8,607 nt of DNA from an uncultured Alphaproteobacteria bacterium. GTDB lineage: Bacteria; Pseudomonadota; Alphaproteobacteria; Rickettsiales; UBA1997. A model generated the notes under the pieces. It was not told the DNA's origin, did not search any database, and saw only the letters and a program-made list of their open reading frames with translations. Within the stretch, counting starts at the first letter, position 1, and each line of letters begins with the position of its first letter. Below, piece by piece: positions 1-6,848 of this stretch. Where the stretch lies: positions 1 through 8,607 of the forward strand of contig CAIUFU010000129.1 in the NCBI GenBank assembly GCA_903898475.1, written 5' to 3'. The position numbers and the translations under genes are program-made.

Positions 1-448
1 AAAGCATGTCGCCGCTATCCAAACCCTTATCCATTTTAATAATGGTGATTCCGGTTTCGGCATCTCCTTCCATCAAAGGGCGCTGAATTGGAGCAGCTCC
101 GCGCCATCTTGGCAAAAGGGAAGGGTGAATATTTAGACATCCCAATTTTGGCGCTTGAAGAATTTCTTGCGGCAAAATCAAGCCATAAGCCACAACCACA
201 GCGGCATCGGCATTTAAGTCGGCGAACTCTTTTTGTGCATCAACACTACGCAAAGTTTTTGGCGTTACCACTTTCAAGTCATGCTGCAAAGCTAATTGGT
301 GGATTGGCGAATTGGTCAATTTATGTCCACGGCCGGCAATTTGCGGCTCGCGCGTGTAAACTGCGACAATCTCAAAATCAGGATCAGCGATTAGTTTTTC
401 TAAAGTTGGGCAAGAAAATTGTGGCGTGCCCATGAAGATGATTTTCAT
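1..448 (-). CDS. fmt: Methionyl-tRNA formyltransferase, N-terminal part (3' end outside window)
   Basis: Fmt transfers a formyl group from 10-formyltetrahydrofolate to Met-tRNAfMet in the cytoplasm, marking it for initiation. Reading the minus strand from ATG at 448-446 gives 149 full codons with no stop, so the gene runs off the left edge; the family is usually about 310 residues, so roughly half is present. The protein opens with MKIIFMGTPQFSCPTLEKL, the typical Fmt beginning. The hallmark NIHPSLLPRWRGAAPIQ lies at residues 106-122 and GLDSGDM at 142-148. The catalytic triad known from E. coli (Asn106, His108, Asp144) falls at exactly the same residue numbers here, so the enzyme looks active. 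It points away from lspA across an 86-base gap. The partner def, often beside fmt, is not in the window. Identification is firm; only completeness is unknown. Confidence 0.96.
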   Translation of the reverse strand, partial: MKIIFMGTPQFSCPTLEKLIADPDFEIVAVYTREPQIAGRGHKLTNSPIHQLALQHDLKVVTPKTLRSVDAQKEFADLNADAAVVVAYGLILPQEILQAPKLGCLNIHPSLLPRWRGAAPIQRPLMEGDAETGITIIKMDKGLDSGDML

Positions 449-534
449 GAAAATAAATTTAAAAATTCAGAATTAAGAAAGAGCAGTTTAGAAACAGCTT
501 CTCAAAAATTCCCAACATTAAAATCAAACTTGAA
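449..534. promoter_or_regulatory. Divergent fmt / lspA intergenic region
   Basis: Both flanking genes are transcribed away from this 86-base AT-rich gap, so it should hold both promoters (inference). No strong boxes are visible. The best minus-strand pair is TTGGGA, a 17-base spacer, then TCTAAA, each matching 4 of 6 sigma-70 consensus bases. For lspA, TAAAAT at 519-524 resembles a -10 box but has no good -35 partner. No Shine-Dalgarno sequence stands before either start codon. Confidence 0.3.
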
Positions 535-1029
535 GTGAAAGCTAAAAAAATATTTTTGCTTGGAGTCGCAATCGCCCTTGTGGTGGCATTTTGCGATTTG
601 CTCAGCAAGAGATTTATCTTTACCATCCTAGAAAACATTGCCTTAAGCGAGCAAACCAACAATCCCGAAATTATCGTTTTTGATTTTTTCAGCCTGGTCT
701 ACGTGTGGAATCGCGGCGTGAGTTTTGGCATGTTTAACCAGATAGAAAACAGCCACATTATTTTGTCGATTGTGCAGGGCTCGGTTTTGTTGATTTTGCT
801 GGGCTGGCTTTACATGAGCAAGAAGCCGCATTTTTCTTACGCTTTGGGCTTCATCATTGGAGGGGCTTTAGGAAATTTATCTGATCGAATCAAAAATGGC
901 GCCGTAGCAGATTTTTTAGATTTTCATATTGCATCATATCATTGGCCAGCCTTTAATTTGGCGGATTCTTTCGTGTTTATCGGGGTGATGATTTTAATCT
1001 TTGACGATCTGATTTTTAGCAAAAAATGA
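535..1029 (+). CDS. lspA: Lipoprotein signal peptidase (signal peptidase II)
   Basis: LspA is the inner-membrane aspartyl protease that cuts the signal peptide from diacylated prolipoproteins just before the lipidated cysteine. The 164-residue product has the usual length and four hydrophobic segments (about 6-22, 74-92, 100-115, 140-160). Conserved blocks are NRGVSFGMF (59-67), GNLSDRI (113-119), VADFLDF (124-130) and FNLADS (140-145). The catalytic aspartates, known in E. coli as D124 and D143, correspond to D126 and D144. The start is taken as GTG at 535; the frame is open upstream to 463 but has no ATG, GTG or TTG there, and the added residues would be an atypical charged extension. The stop overlaps the next start by four bases (ATGA), suggesting translational coupling to a lipoprotein that is itself a substrate for this enzyme. 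Confidence 0.95.
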   Translation: MKAKKIFLLGVAIALVVAFCDLLSKRFIFTILENIALSEQTNNPEIIVFDFFSLVYVWNRGVSFGMFNQIENSHIILSIVQGSVLLILLGWLYMSKKPHFSYALGFIIGGALGNLSDRIKNGAVADFLDFHIASYHWPAFNLADSFVFIGVMILIFDDLIFSKK

Positions 1030-1229
1030 AAAAGTTTTTTTACCTAGCTTTGGCTTTTTTAGCGCTTTCTTGTTCTTCGAATCAGAAAGATGATCCGCTA
1101 ATTTTGCCGCCAAATTATGCTGAAATGCCAGATTTAACCAAACCCGAAACCCCGCAAAATCCTACAGCCGAGCAAAAAGAAGAAAATATTGCCAAGCTGA
1201 AAGAGCTGCTTTTGAAAAGCGACGAATAA
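1026..1229 (+). CDS. Small outer-membrane-type lipoprotein, DUF3035/BamF-like
   Basis: A 67-residue lipoprotein. The N-terminus has two lysines, a hydrophobic core and a lipobox ending at Cys16 (ALSC, residues 13-16), the predicted lipidation site. Ser at +2 would, by the E. coli Lol rule, favour the outer membrane. The mature part is hydrophilic: DDPLILPPNYAEMPDL (22-37), a proline-rich stretch, then a charged helix-like tail (48-67). The PLxLPPxYxxMP pattern resembles the core motif of DUF3035 proteins, which in alphaproteobacteria include BamF, an accessory lipoprotein of the barrel-assembly machine, and which are often encoded beside lspA. It is shorter than I recall for that family. That it is a lipoprotein is well supported; the BamF link rests on one short motif plus position. 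Its start overlaps the lspA stop by four bases; yajC follows after 29 bases. Confidence 0.78.
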   Translation: MKKFFYLALAFLALSCSSNQKDDPLILPPNYAEMPDLTKPETPQNPTAEQKEENIAKLKELLLKSDE

Positions 1230-1258
1230 TTTTTTTCAACCAATAATTTTTAACAAAA

Positions 1259-1636
1259 ATGCTAAAACAAATTTTTATCGGCGATGCTTTCGCTCAAGTT
1301 TCTGAAGTTGCTGCAACACCTGCTGCACCAGAAAATTCTTTTACCAGTTTCATTCCTTTGGTTTTAATTTTTGCGATTTTTTATTTTTTGATCGTGCGTC
1401 CACAAAGCAAAAAAATGAAAGAGCATCAAGCGCTGATTAATAATTTGAAAATCGGCAATAAAGTGATTACCAGCGGTGGGATTGTTGGTGTGGTTAAGGA
1501 TTTGTTTCCTCAAGATAATCAAGTTGAAGTGGAAATTGCTGAAGGTGTGAGAGTTAAAATTCTTAAAAATTACGTAAGTGATTTAGTGAGTCCGGAAGCT
1601 AAAGAAGTAAAAAAAGATAAAAAAGATAAAAAATAA
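1259..1636 (+). CDS. yajC: Preprotein translocase accessory subunit YajC
   Basis: YajC is a single-span inner-membrane protein that associates with SecDF and SecYEG. The 125-residue product has a short N-terminal stretch ending GDAFAQ (8-13), one transmembrane segment at about 30-46, then the family signature FYFLIVRPQ (41-49) and a basic KKMKEHQ. The cytoplasmic part carries LKIGNKVITSGGIVGVV (63-79), the small beta-rich domain typical of YajC. The C-terminus is unusually lysine-rich (115-125, alternating KK and D), likely a disordered cationic tail. Length is slightly above the usual 105-115 residues because of that tail. The start lacks a Shine-Dalgarno sequence. secD follows after 47 bases, the standard yajC-secD order, so the two are probably one transcript. 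Confidence 0.95.
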   Translation: MLKQIFIGDAFAQVSEVAATPAAPENSFTSFIPLVLIFAIFYFLIVRPQSKKMKEHQALINNLKIGNKVITSGGIVGVVKDLFPQDNQVEVEIAEGVRVKILKNYVSDLVSPEAKEVKKDKKDKK

Positions 1637-1683
1637 TTAGTTCAAAAAGATCCGTCCCAAACATTAATTAATACCGATCAAAC

Positions 1684-3243
1684 ATGCTAAACTTCTCCAA
1701 AACAAAAATAATCTCAATCACGGCAATATGTCTTTTGGCCTTGGTTTTTGCGGCTCCGTCATTTGTTGCACAAAATCCGAATTCATCGATTGTGAAAAAA
1801 TTGGAGAAGTTTTTGCCAGATAATAAAGTTAACCTCGGTCTCGATTTGCGTGGCGGATCGCAACTAATGTTGGAAGTGGATTTTGATTATTACGTAAAAG
1901 AGCAAATCAATAATTTGAAAGATGAGATTAAAAATTCTTTCCGCGATGAAGCTGTGCGCACAATTCCGGTGGCAAGCGACAATAAAATTGTCTTTTCTCT
2001 AAGTGACGAAGCGCAGCAAGAAACCGCTAGAAAAATCATTAAAAAATTAAGTAAAAAAATCGAAATCAGCGAGAATTCAGGGTATTTTGAAGTTTATTTT
2101 TCAGATCAAGAGCTTGCTGATATTAAACAAAATCTGATCAAGCAATCGATTGAAATCGTGCGTCGCAGGGTTGATGAAAGCGGCACCAAAGAGCCGACAA
2201 TTCAGGCTCAAGGAGAAGATCGTATTTTGTTGCAAGTTCCCGGAGTTGAAAACTCTTCTGAGTTAAAATCGATTCTTGGCAAAACTGCCAAAATGACTTT
2301 TCACTTTGTTGATGATGTAACTTACTCATCTAATTCAGCCTTTAACGCTGCAGATACCCAGCGCCTTTTTGATTATGAGGGGCGTGCTTATTTGATTAAA
2401 AAAGAAGTCATCTTGAGCGGCGATTTATTGATTGACGCCAATGCCACTTATAACGAAGGACAGCCCGCAGTTGGCTTTCGCTTCAATGCTTTGGGTTCAA
2501 AAAAATTCGCACAAATTACACAAGACAATATCGGCAAAATTTTTGCCATTGTGCTTGATGGCAGAGTTATCACCGCACCACGCATTAACACAGTAATTAG
2601 CCAAGGTTCAGGTGTGATTTCAGGAAGCTTCACCACTAAAGAAGCTAATGAAGTTGCTCTTTTGCTTAGAGCTGGTGCACTTCCAGCGCCTTTGAAAGTT
2701 ATCGAAGAAAGAACGGTTGGACCATCTTTAGGAAATGACTCAATCAAAAGTGGTGGCTTTGCGGCGCTCGCCGGACTTGTCTTTGTTGCCATTTTTATGA
2801 TCGTTTTTTACGGGTTTTTTGGCTTCATCGCGGATGTCGCTTTGGTCATTAACATCGCAATAATTTTAGCAGTTTTGTCTTTGCTTGGTGCAACTCTAAC
2901 TTTGCCCGGAATCGCTGGTATCGTGCTTACAATGGGCATGGCGGTTGACGCCAACGTGCTGATTTTTGAAAGAATCAAAGAAGAATTGCGCGAGAAAAAA
3001 CCGGTTTTAGCGGCAGTTGAACAAGGTTTTGGCCAAGCCTTTAGAACCATTACCGACTCTAACATTACAGCCCTGATCGTGGCATTTTTCCTTTACGCTT
3101 TTGGTAATGGTCCGGTTAAAGGATTTGCCGTAACACTTTCAATTGGTATTACCGCTTCAATGTTTTCAGCGATTGTTTTGACTAGAATGATGATTGCAAT
3201 CTGGCTCAAAAAACGCAGACCAAAAAAATTGAATTTGATCTAA
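1684..3243 (+). CDS. secD: Protein translocase subunit SecD
   Basis: SecD works with SecF in the inner membrane, using the proton gradient to help pull exported proteins out of SecYEG on the periplasmic side. The 519-residue product has a first membrane segment at about 9-27, a large periplasmic region containing LGLDLRGGSQLMLEVD (51-66), RRRVDESGTKEP (160-171) and GEDRILLQVPG (177-187), then the P1-head part up to about 345, and a C-terminal five-helix RND-like bundle from about 356. GPSLG (347-350 region) and GMAVDANVLIFERIKEELR (418-436) are diagnostic; D422 matches the membrane aspartate required for proton use in E. coli SecD (D519). TDSNITALI (457-465) is also conserved. It is not fused to SecF, and secF does not follow: lptD begins one base inside the secD stop. 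The length is typical for unfused SecD. Confidence 0.97.
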   Translation: MLNFSKTKIISITAICLLALVFAAPSFVAQNPNSSIVKKLEKFLPDNKVNLGLDLRGGSQLMLEVDFDYYVKEQINNLKDEIKNSFRDEAVRTIPVASDNKIVFSLSDEAQQETARKIIKKLSKKIEISENSGYFEVYFSDQELADIKQNLIKQSIEIVRRRVDESGTKEPTIQAQGEDRILLQVPGVENSSELKSILGKTAKMTFHFVDDVTYSSNSAFNAADTQRLFDYEGRAYLIKKEVILSGDLLIDANATYNEGQPAVGFRFNALGSKKFAQITQDNIGKIFAIVLDGRVITAPRINTVISQGSGVISGSFTTKEANEVALLLRAGALPAPLKVIEERTVGPSLGNDSIKSGGFAALAGLVFVAIFMIVFYGFFGFIADVALVINIAIILAVLSLLGATLTLPGIAGIVLTMGMAVDANVLIFERIKEELREKKPVLAAVEQGFGQAFRTITDSNITALIVAFFLYAFGNGPVKGFAVTLSIGITASMFSAIVLTRMMIAIWLKKRRPKKLNLI

Positions 3244-5426
3244 TGAATTCGCGCCGCCAAGCCACATTTCTACTCTCGTTGCTTGCGGCGTTTTTTGTTG
3301 CCAAAAATTCCATGGCCTTTCCTTCTTTTAAAAAAGGTCAAAAAGAATCGCCCCCGGCAATTTTAAAAGCTGACCAAGTTGACGGCGACCAAGCTACCAA
3401 CACTATTACCGCTACCGGCAATGTTGAAGTTTCAAAAGGCGGCAGCACAGTTTATTCCAACAAAGTAGTTTACGAAAGAAATGGCGGGATGGTTCACGCC
3501 ATTGGTGATGTGAAAATTAAAGACATCGAAGTGGGCAATGTTCGCGCCACTAAGGCTGACATTAAAGATGATTTTAGCAGCGGAAAATTCTTCGACAGTA
3601 AGATTATTTTTCTTGATGGCTCTTATTTAACTTCTCCTGAGGTTGATCGCAAAGATCCTCTAATCACAGTTTTAGATCATCCGATTTTTTCAATTTGTCC
3701 AAACCCAGAAATCAGCGCCAATAATGCTTTGGCTGGCCAAAAACGAGATTTCTTTTCAATTAAATCCAAGCAAACCACCATCGATCGCAAGGAAGATGTG
3801 ATGAAAAGTAAGGGTGGAATTATGCGTATTTACAATGTGCCATTTTTCTACACGCCCTACTTAAGCGTGGCTCTGCCTTCGAAAAAAAAGAAGTCGGGTT
3901 TTTTGAATCCAAGCTACGCCAAAAGCACTAACTTGGGTTTGGGTATTAGACTTCCTTACTATTTATACATCGCGCCCAACATCGATTTGACCACAACTCC
4001 ATTGATTGGAATCAGCAATAATCAAATTCTTATTAATAACGAATTGCGCCACAAAGCATCTTACGGCGAATACGTAATTAACGCTGAAGTTGCTAATAAT
4101 AAGATCAAGTCAACTTCCAATACCACAGTAGTTAAAAGAACCGACAGGCAATATCGCTGGAATTTAATGGGTGAGGGTAAATTTGATTTTACTAAAGATG
4201 TCGGTTTGGATTTTAAGTCAAATATCGTCAGCGATCGCAACTATTTGCGTGATTACCATTTTAACTTTTTGAACTACAGCTTGTCGAAAGTGAATTTTGA
4301 TTACATTCATGGTCGCAATTACCACGCGGTGAAGATGATTAAAATTCAAGAGTTGGAAAATCCCGCAGCAGAAAAATCTGAGCCAACAATCATGCCGCAA
4401 ATTGATTCTCGCATCGAAACTAAACCGCTTTTTTTCAAAGAAACTTTTGCCCTCACTTCAAATACGGCAATGATTACAAGGCAGGATGGTTTGCAATATC
4501 GTCGCGCTACGGTGATACCAGAAGCCAATATTCCCTTCAATATGCGCGGAAATTTATTCACGCTAAATAGCAAACTCCAAAATGATTTTTACTGGCTAAA
4601 AAATCAAAATAGCACTGACACAAGTCAAGCAAGCCAATATCAAACCGCTCAAACCAACGTTAAGCCAGAATTTTCTTTTAACTGGAGATTGCCATTAATT
4701 AAAAAAACCCAAACCAATACTTTGCTAATTGAACCAATGGTGAATGTGGTGATGAGCTCTTACAGAAAAAACTACAGCGCTTTGCCCAATGAAGACAGCA
4801 ACAGTTCCGAGTTGAGCGTCAGTAACTTATTTGTCTCTGATCGTATTGCGGGCTTTGATCGCAACGAGTCGGGAAAGCGCGTCAATTATGGTGTGAAAAC
4901 CAATTTCTTTAATAAAAAATATGGGCAGTTTGGCCTAACTATTGGTCAGGGTTACAAGAAAAACGGCAACACTCAAGACGCTATCATCAAGGGTTTTGGC
5001 ACTAATAATAAATCAAATCTGGTTGGTCAGGCGCTTTATAAAGCGAAGAAATATTTTTATCTGACTTACTCATTTCAACTAAATGAGTCGAACTACAGCA
5101 ATGATGTAAACCAAGTTTCCGCCTCACTTACTTTTGATAAAATTATGTTTGGAACCGACTATCTTTTGATTAAACAGAGCCAGCAGAATTTGAATAAAAT
5201 GGAGCAGATGAGCCTTTTTTCAAAAATGAAATTATCCAATGAATGGAGTTTAACCTTGGCCACCAGCCAAGATTTAGTGCTGGGTCGCGCTCTTTCTAGA
5301 TCAGCAATTATTTCGCGTGACGGCTGCTGCACCATCTTTGGTTTTTCAGTGATGGAAACCAATCCAAGTAGTTTAAGCAAACCGCAAAAAAGTTTTAACA
5401 TCAGCGTGTTGTTTAAAAATCTTTAA
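3243..5426 (+). CDS. lptD: LPS-assembly outer-membrane protein LptD
   Basis: LptD is the outer-membrane barrel which, with the lipoprotein LptE, receives LPS from the periplasmic Lpt bridge and inserts it in the outer leaflet. The 727-residue product has a signal peptide (about 1-25, ending SMA), an OstA/LptA-like beta-jellyroll (about 38-135, with TATGNVEV at 56-63), then the barrel. VPFFYTPYLSVALP (199-212), KKSGFLNPSYAKST (216-229) and PYYLYIAPNIDLTTTP (238-253) are the classic LptD blocks; DRIAGFDRNESGKRVNYG (533-550) is typical of the later barrel. Cysteines are C152 and the pair C695-C696; the first N-terminal cysteine of E. coli LptD has no counterpart, so at most one domain-to-barrel disulfide can form. 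It starts at ATG 3243, sharing one base with the secD stop, which implies coupled translation. Confidence 0.95.
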   Translation: MNSRRQATFLLSLLAAFFVAKNSMAFPSFKKGQKESPPAILKADQVDGDQATNTITATGNVEVSKGGSTVYSNKVVYERNGGMVHAIGDVKIKDIEVGNVRATKADIKDDFSSGKFFDSKIIFLDGSYLTSPEVDRKDPLITVLDHPIFSICPNPEISANNALAGQKRDFFSIKSKQTTIDRKEDVMKSKGGIMRIYNVPFFYTPYLSVALPSKKKKSGFLNPSYAKSTNLGLGIRLPYYLYIAPNIDLTTTPLIGISNNQILINNELRHKASYGEYVINAEVANNKIKSTSNTTVVKRTDRQYRWNLMGEGKFDFTKDVGLDFKSNIVSDRNYLRDYHFNFLNYSLSKVNFDYIHGRNYHAVKMIKIQELENPAAEKSEPTIMPQIDSRIETKPLFFKETFALTSNTAMITRQDGLQYRRATVIPEANIPFNMRGNLFTLNSKLQNDFYWLKNQNSTDTSQASQYQTAQTNVKPEFSFNWRLPLIKKTQTNTLLIEPMVNVVMSSYRKNYSALPNEDSNSSELSVSNLFVSDRIAGFDRNESGKRVNYGVKTNFFNKKYGQFGLTIGQGYKKNGNTQDAIIKGFGTNNKSNLVGQALYKAKKYFYLTYSFQLNESNYSNDVNQVSASLTFDKIMFGTDYLLIKQSQQNLNKMEQMSLFSKMKLSNEWSLTLATSQDLVLGRALSRSAIISRDGCCTIFGFSVMETNPSSLSKPQKSFNISVLFKNL

Positions 5427-5460
5427 TGCTTAAATAAGTCCAACTTCAATTTAATAAAAC

Positions 5461-5465
5461 GAGGA
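5461..5465 (+). promoter_or_regulatory. Strong Shine-Dalgarno site of trxA
   Basis: GAGGA lies three bases before the trxA ATG. It is the only clear purine-rich ribosome site among the plus-strand genes here; lspA, yajC, secD and lptD have none or depend on overlap. This fits thioredoxin being made in larger amounts than its neighbours (inference). Confidence 0.6.
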
Positions 5466-5468
5466 AAC

Positions 5469-5786
5469 ATGACCAAAGAAACAACTGACAATAATTTTCA
5501 AAAAGACGTTCTTGATTCAAGCCTTCCGGTGCTTGTAGATTTTTGGGCTCCATGGTGCGGGCCTTGCCGTCAATTGGCTCCAACTATTGACGAGTTAGCC
5601 AAAGAATTGGAAGGAAAAATCGAAGTTGTAAAATGTAACGTCGATGAAAATCCTGAAATTCCTTCAAAATTTATGGTGCGTGGCATTCCAACTTTGATGA
5701 TTTTCAAAGGCGGCAAAGTCGTTGATACCAAAGTTGGCTCACTACCAAAATCAGCTTTGATTGAATGGGTAAAAAGCAACTCGTAA
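5469..5786 (+). CDS. trxA: Thioredoxin
   Basis: Thioredoxin is the small cytoplasmic disulfide reductase that keeps protein thiols reduced and supplies electrons to enzymes such as ribonucleotide reductase, recycled by thioredoxin reductase. The 105-residue product is of standard length. It shows VLVDFWAPWCGPCRQLAP (21-38) with the redox motif W29-C-G-P-C33 and the cis-proline loop GIPT (72-75, Pro74), plus the typical FKGGKVV (79-85) and the closing amphipathic helix. There is no signal peptide, so it acts in the cytoplasm. A third cysteine (C56) is outside the active site. It follows lptD by 42 bases and is followed with no spacer by a glutamine-synthetase-like gene. No terminator was seen between lptD and trxA, so read-through from the envelope block is possible. 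Confidence 0.97.
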   Translation: MTKETTDNNFQKDVLDSSLPVLVDFWAPWCGPCRQLAPTIDELAKELEGKIEVVKCNVDENPEIPSKFMVRGIPTLMIFKGGKVVDTKVGSLPKSALIEWVKSNS

Positions 5787-6689
5787 ATGCTGAAATCGCT
5801 TTACGAAAACAAACGTGAGATTTTAAAAAAAGCCCAAGATTATTTTTTAAACTCCAGTTCATTAATCCTGAAAATCGGATGTGAGCTGGAGTTTTTTTTG
5901 CTGCAAAAAAACGGGCAGGTGTTTGAAGATCAAGGCTTGCTGGCTGATTTGATTTTGGAGTTGAAAGAAAAATTAACTAAAAACTTTCCACTAATTTACC
6001 AAGTTGAAAAAGAGCAGGGCGCTTCACAAATTGAAATTAAAACATCATTCACGCCAGATTTGACAAGGCTTTGTGAAGAGATTGAGGGGGCTAAAAATCT
6101 TGTTAAAAATTTCGCTGAAGCAAGAAATCTAACCGCATCTTTTGCTTCGCAGCCTTTTGAGGACGATTGCGGCAGCGCTTTGCAATTTAACATTTCGCTA
6201 CATCAGGAAGAAGAAAACATCTTCGAATCTGACGCGGAAATTCTCAAAAATGTCGCCGCCGGTTTGCTTAAAAAAACCAACGAAATGATGATTTTTTTAG
6301 CGCCGAAAGAAGAAGATTACGTGCGATTTTCTTTCGCAACAAACCGCAATTTATTCAAACAGGGAAAGTTCACCGCGCCAGTAAATCTAAGCTTCGGATA
6401 TGATAACAGAACTTGCGCCATTCGTATTCCAAAAAGCAAAATCGGCAAAAGATTAGAATACAGAATCGCTGCCTCAGATGCCGATCCTTTTCTAGCAATT
6501 GCGACAATTTCTCTGGCGATTATTTTTGGAATTAATGACAAAAAATCTGACTTTAAACAAATCCACGGCAATGCCTTTGACGAGCAATATCAGCTAAAAA
6601 ATTTCTGTAAAAATCTTGATGAAGCGCGGGAGTTTTTCTTGAAAGAGGATAATTTTTTTACGGGATTTTTAGTAAAATTGAATTTCTAG
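5787..6689 (+). CDS. Glutamine synthetase family protein, short and divergent (gamma-glutamylpolyamine synthetase-like)
   Basis: The family joins glutamate to ammonia or an amine, with ATP. This 300-residue protein holds only the catalytic fold; the N-terminal beta-grasp domain (about 100 residues in GS-I, total about 450) is absent, and no upstream room exists because ATG directly follows the trxA stop. Visible blocks: CELEFF (32-37) with the two metal-binding glutamates E33 and E35; KEQGASQIEI (75-84), close to the HEDGAxQxEI form of PuuA-type enzymes; GSALQFNISL (129-138); GYDNRTCAIRIP (204-215); RLEYRIAASDADPFLA (222-237). The last two resemble gamma-glutamylputrescine synthetases more than GlnA. 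In GSALQFN the usual metal-ligand histidine (E. coli GS H269) reads as Gln133 and the next histidine as Asn135, and the ATP-site arginine (R321) reads as Phe190 by eye alignment. Substrate and even catalysis are therefore uncertain. Confidence 0.8.
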   Translation: MLKSLYENKREILKKAQDYFLNSSSLILKIGCELEFFLLQKNGQVFEDQGLLADLILELKEKLTKNFPLIYQVEKEQGASQIEIKTSFTPDLTRLCEEIEGAKNLVKNFAEARNLTASFASQPFEDDCGSALQFNISLHQEEENIFESDAEILKNVAAGLLKKTNEMMIFLAPKEEDYVRFSFATNRNLFKQGKFTAPVNLSFGYDNRTCAIRIPKSKIGKRLEYRIAASDADPFLAIATISLAIIFGINDKKSDFKQIHGNAFDEQYQLKNFCKNLDEAREFFLKEDNFFTGFLVKLNF

Positions 6690-6708
6690 AGCATCGATTC
6701 GGCTGCTC
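6689..6708 (+). repeat. Short inverted repeat at the end of the glutamine-synthetase-like gene
   Basis: GAGCA at 6689-6693 pairs with TGCTC at 6704-6708 around a ten-base loop, beginning within the stop codon. A second six-base pair (AAACCC at 6710-6715 with GGGTTT at 6736-6741) follows. Neither is followed by a T-run, so they are not convincing terminators; they may protect the 3' end of the transcript or be chance. Confidence 0.3.
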
Positions 6709-6712
6709 AAAA
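6690..6712 (+). repeat. Left copy of an imperfect 23-base direct repeat
   Basis: Begins at the 3' end of the glutamine-synthetase-like gene and ends with CTGCTCAAAA. It matches 7694-7716 at 18 of 23 positions without gaps (shared AGC, GATT and CTGCTCAAAA). The two copies bracket the unrecognised 247-residue gene and its flanks. A match of this quality is only marginally better than chance in AT-rich DNA. Confidence 0.35.
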
Positions 6713-6728
6713 CCCAAAAAATCTTTTA

Positions 6729-6839
6729 TGACTTAGGGTTTCTGTCTTTATTGCTGCTGTTATTTTTTACCGCCGCAACGAATCCTCCATTGCCCTCGTC
6801 TTCACGATAATTTGCTGCCTTCGGGTGAAATATGTTTTT
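6729..6839 (-). other. Unexplained 37-codon open frame without a standard start
   Basis: Between a TAA at 6842-6840 and a TAA at 6728-6726 the minus strand is open for 37 codons, with a hydrophilic product containing NYREDEGNGGFVAAV and ending NKDRNPKS. After the TAA the same frame continues open (KIFWVLSSRIDALEIQFY) into the end of the glutamine-synthetase-like gene. There is no ATG, GTG or TTG at its head; only ATA. It may be a gene remnant, part of an interspersed repeat, or chance in purine-rich DNA. I do not recognise it. Confidence 0.2.
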
Positions 6840-6841
6840 TT
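6810..6841 (+). terminator. Candidate intrinsic terminator with UUCG loop
   Basis: TTTGCTGCC at 6811-6819 folds onto GGTGAAA at 6824-6830 around TTCG (6820-6823). The loop is closed by C-G, giving the very stable cUUCGg tetraloop; the stem has two G-U pairs and a two-base GC bulge. After four bases comes T7 (6835-6841). The orientation fits the end of plus-strand transcription from trxA and the glutamine-synthetase-like gene. Confidence 0.55.
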
Positions 6842-6848
6842 AGAGCTG

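Noticed and set aside
88..435. Plus-strand 115-codon frame
   Set aside because: It is antisense to fmt; the minus strand encodes Fmt with all catalytic residues, and the plus-strand translation looks random.
463..534. Longer N-terminus for LspA
   Set aside because: The frame is open but offers only non-standard ATT starts, and the extra residues are charged and unlike the family's short N-terminus.
6811..6830. Similarity of the minus strand (CCCGAAGGCAGCA) to the SRP RNA domain IV loop
   Set aside because: The asymmetric and symmetric internal loops do not match the conserved CAGG/AGCAG pattern and no surrounding SRP stem is present; on the plus strand it is better explained as a UUCG terminator.
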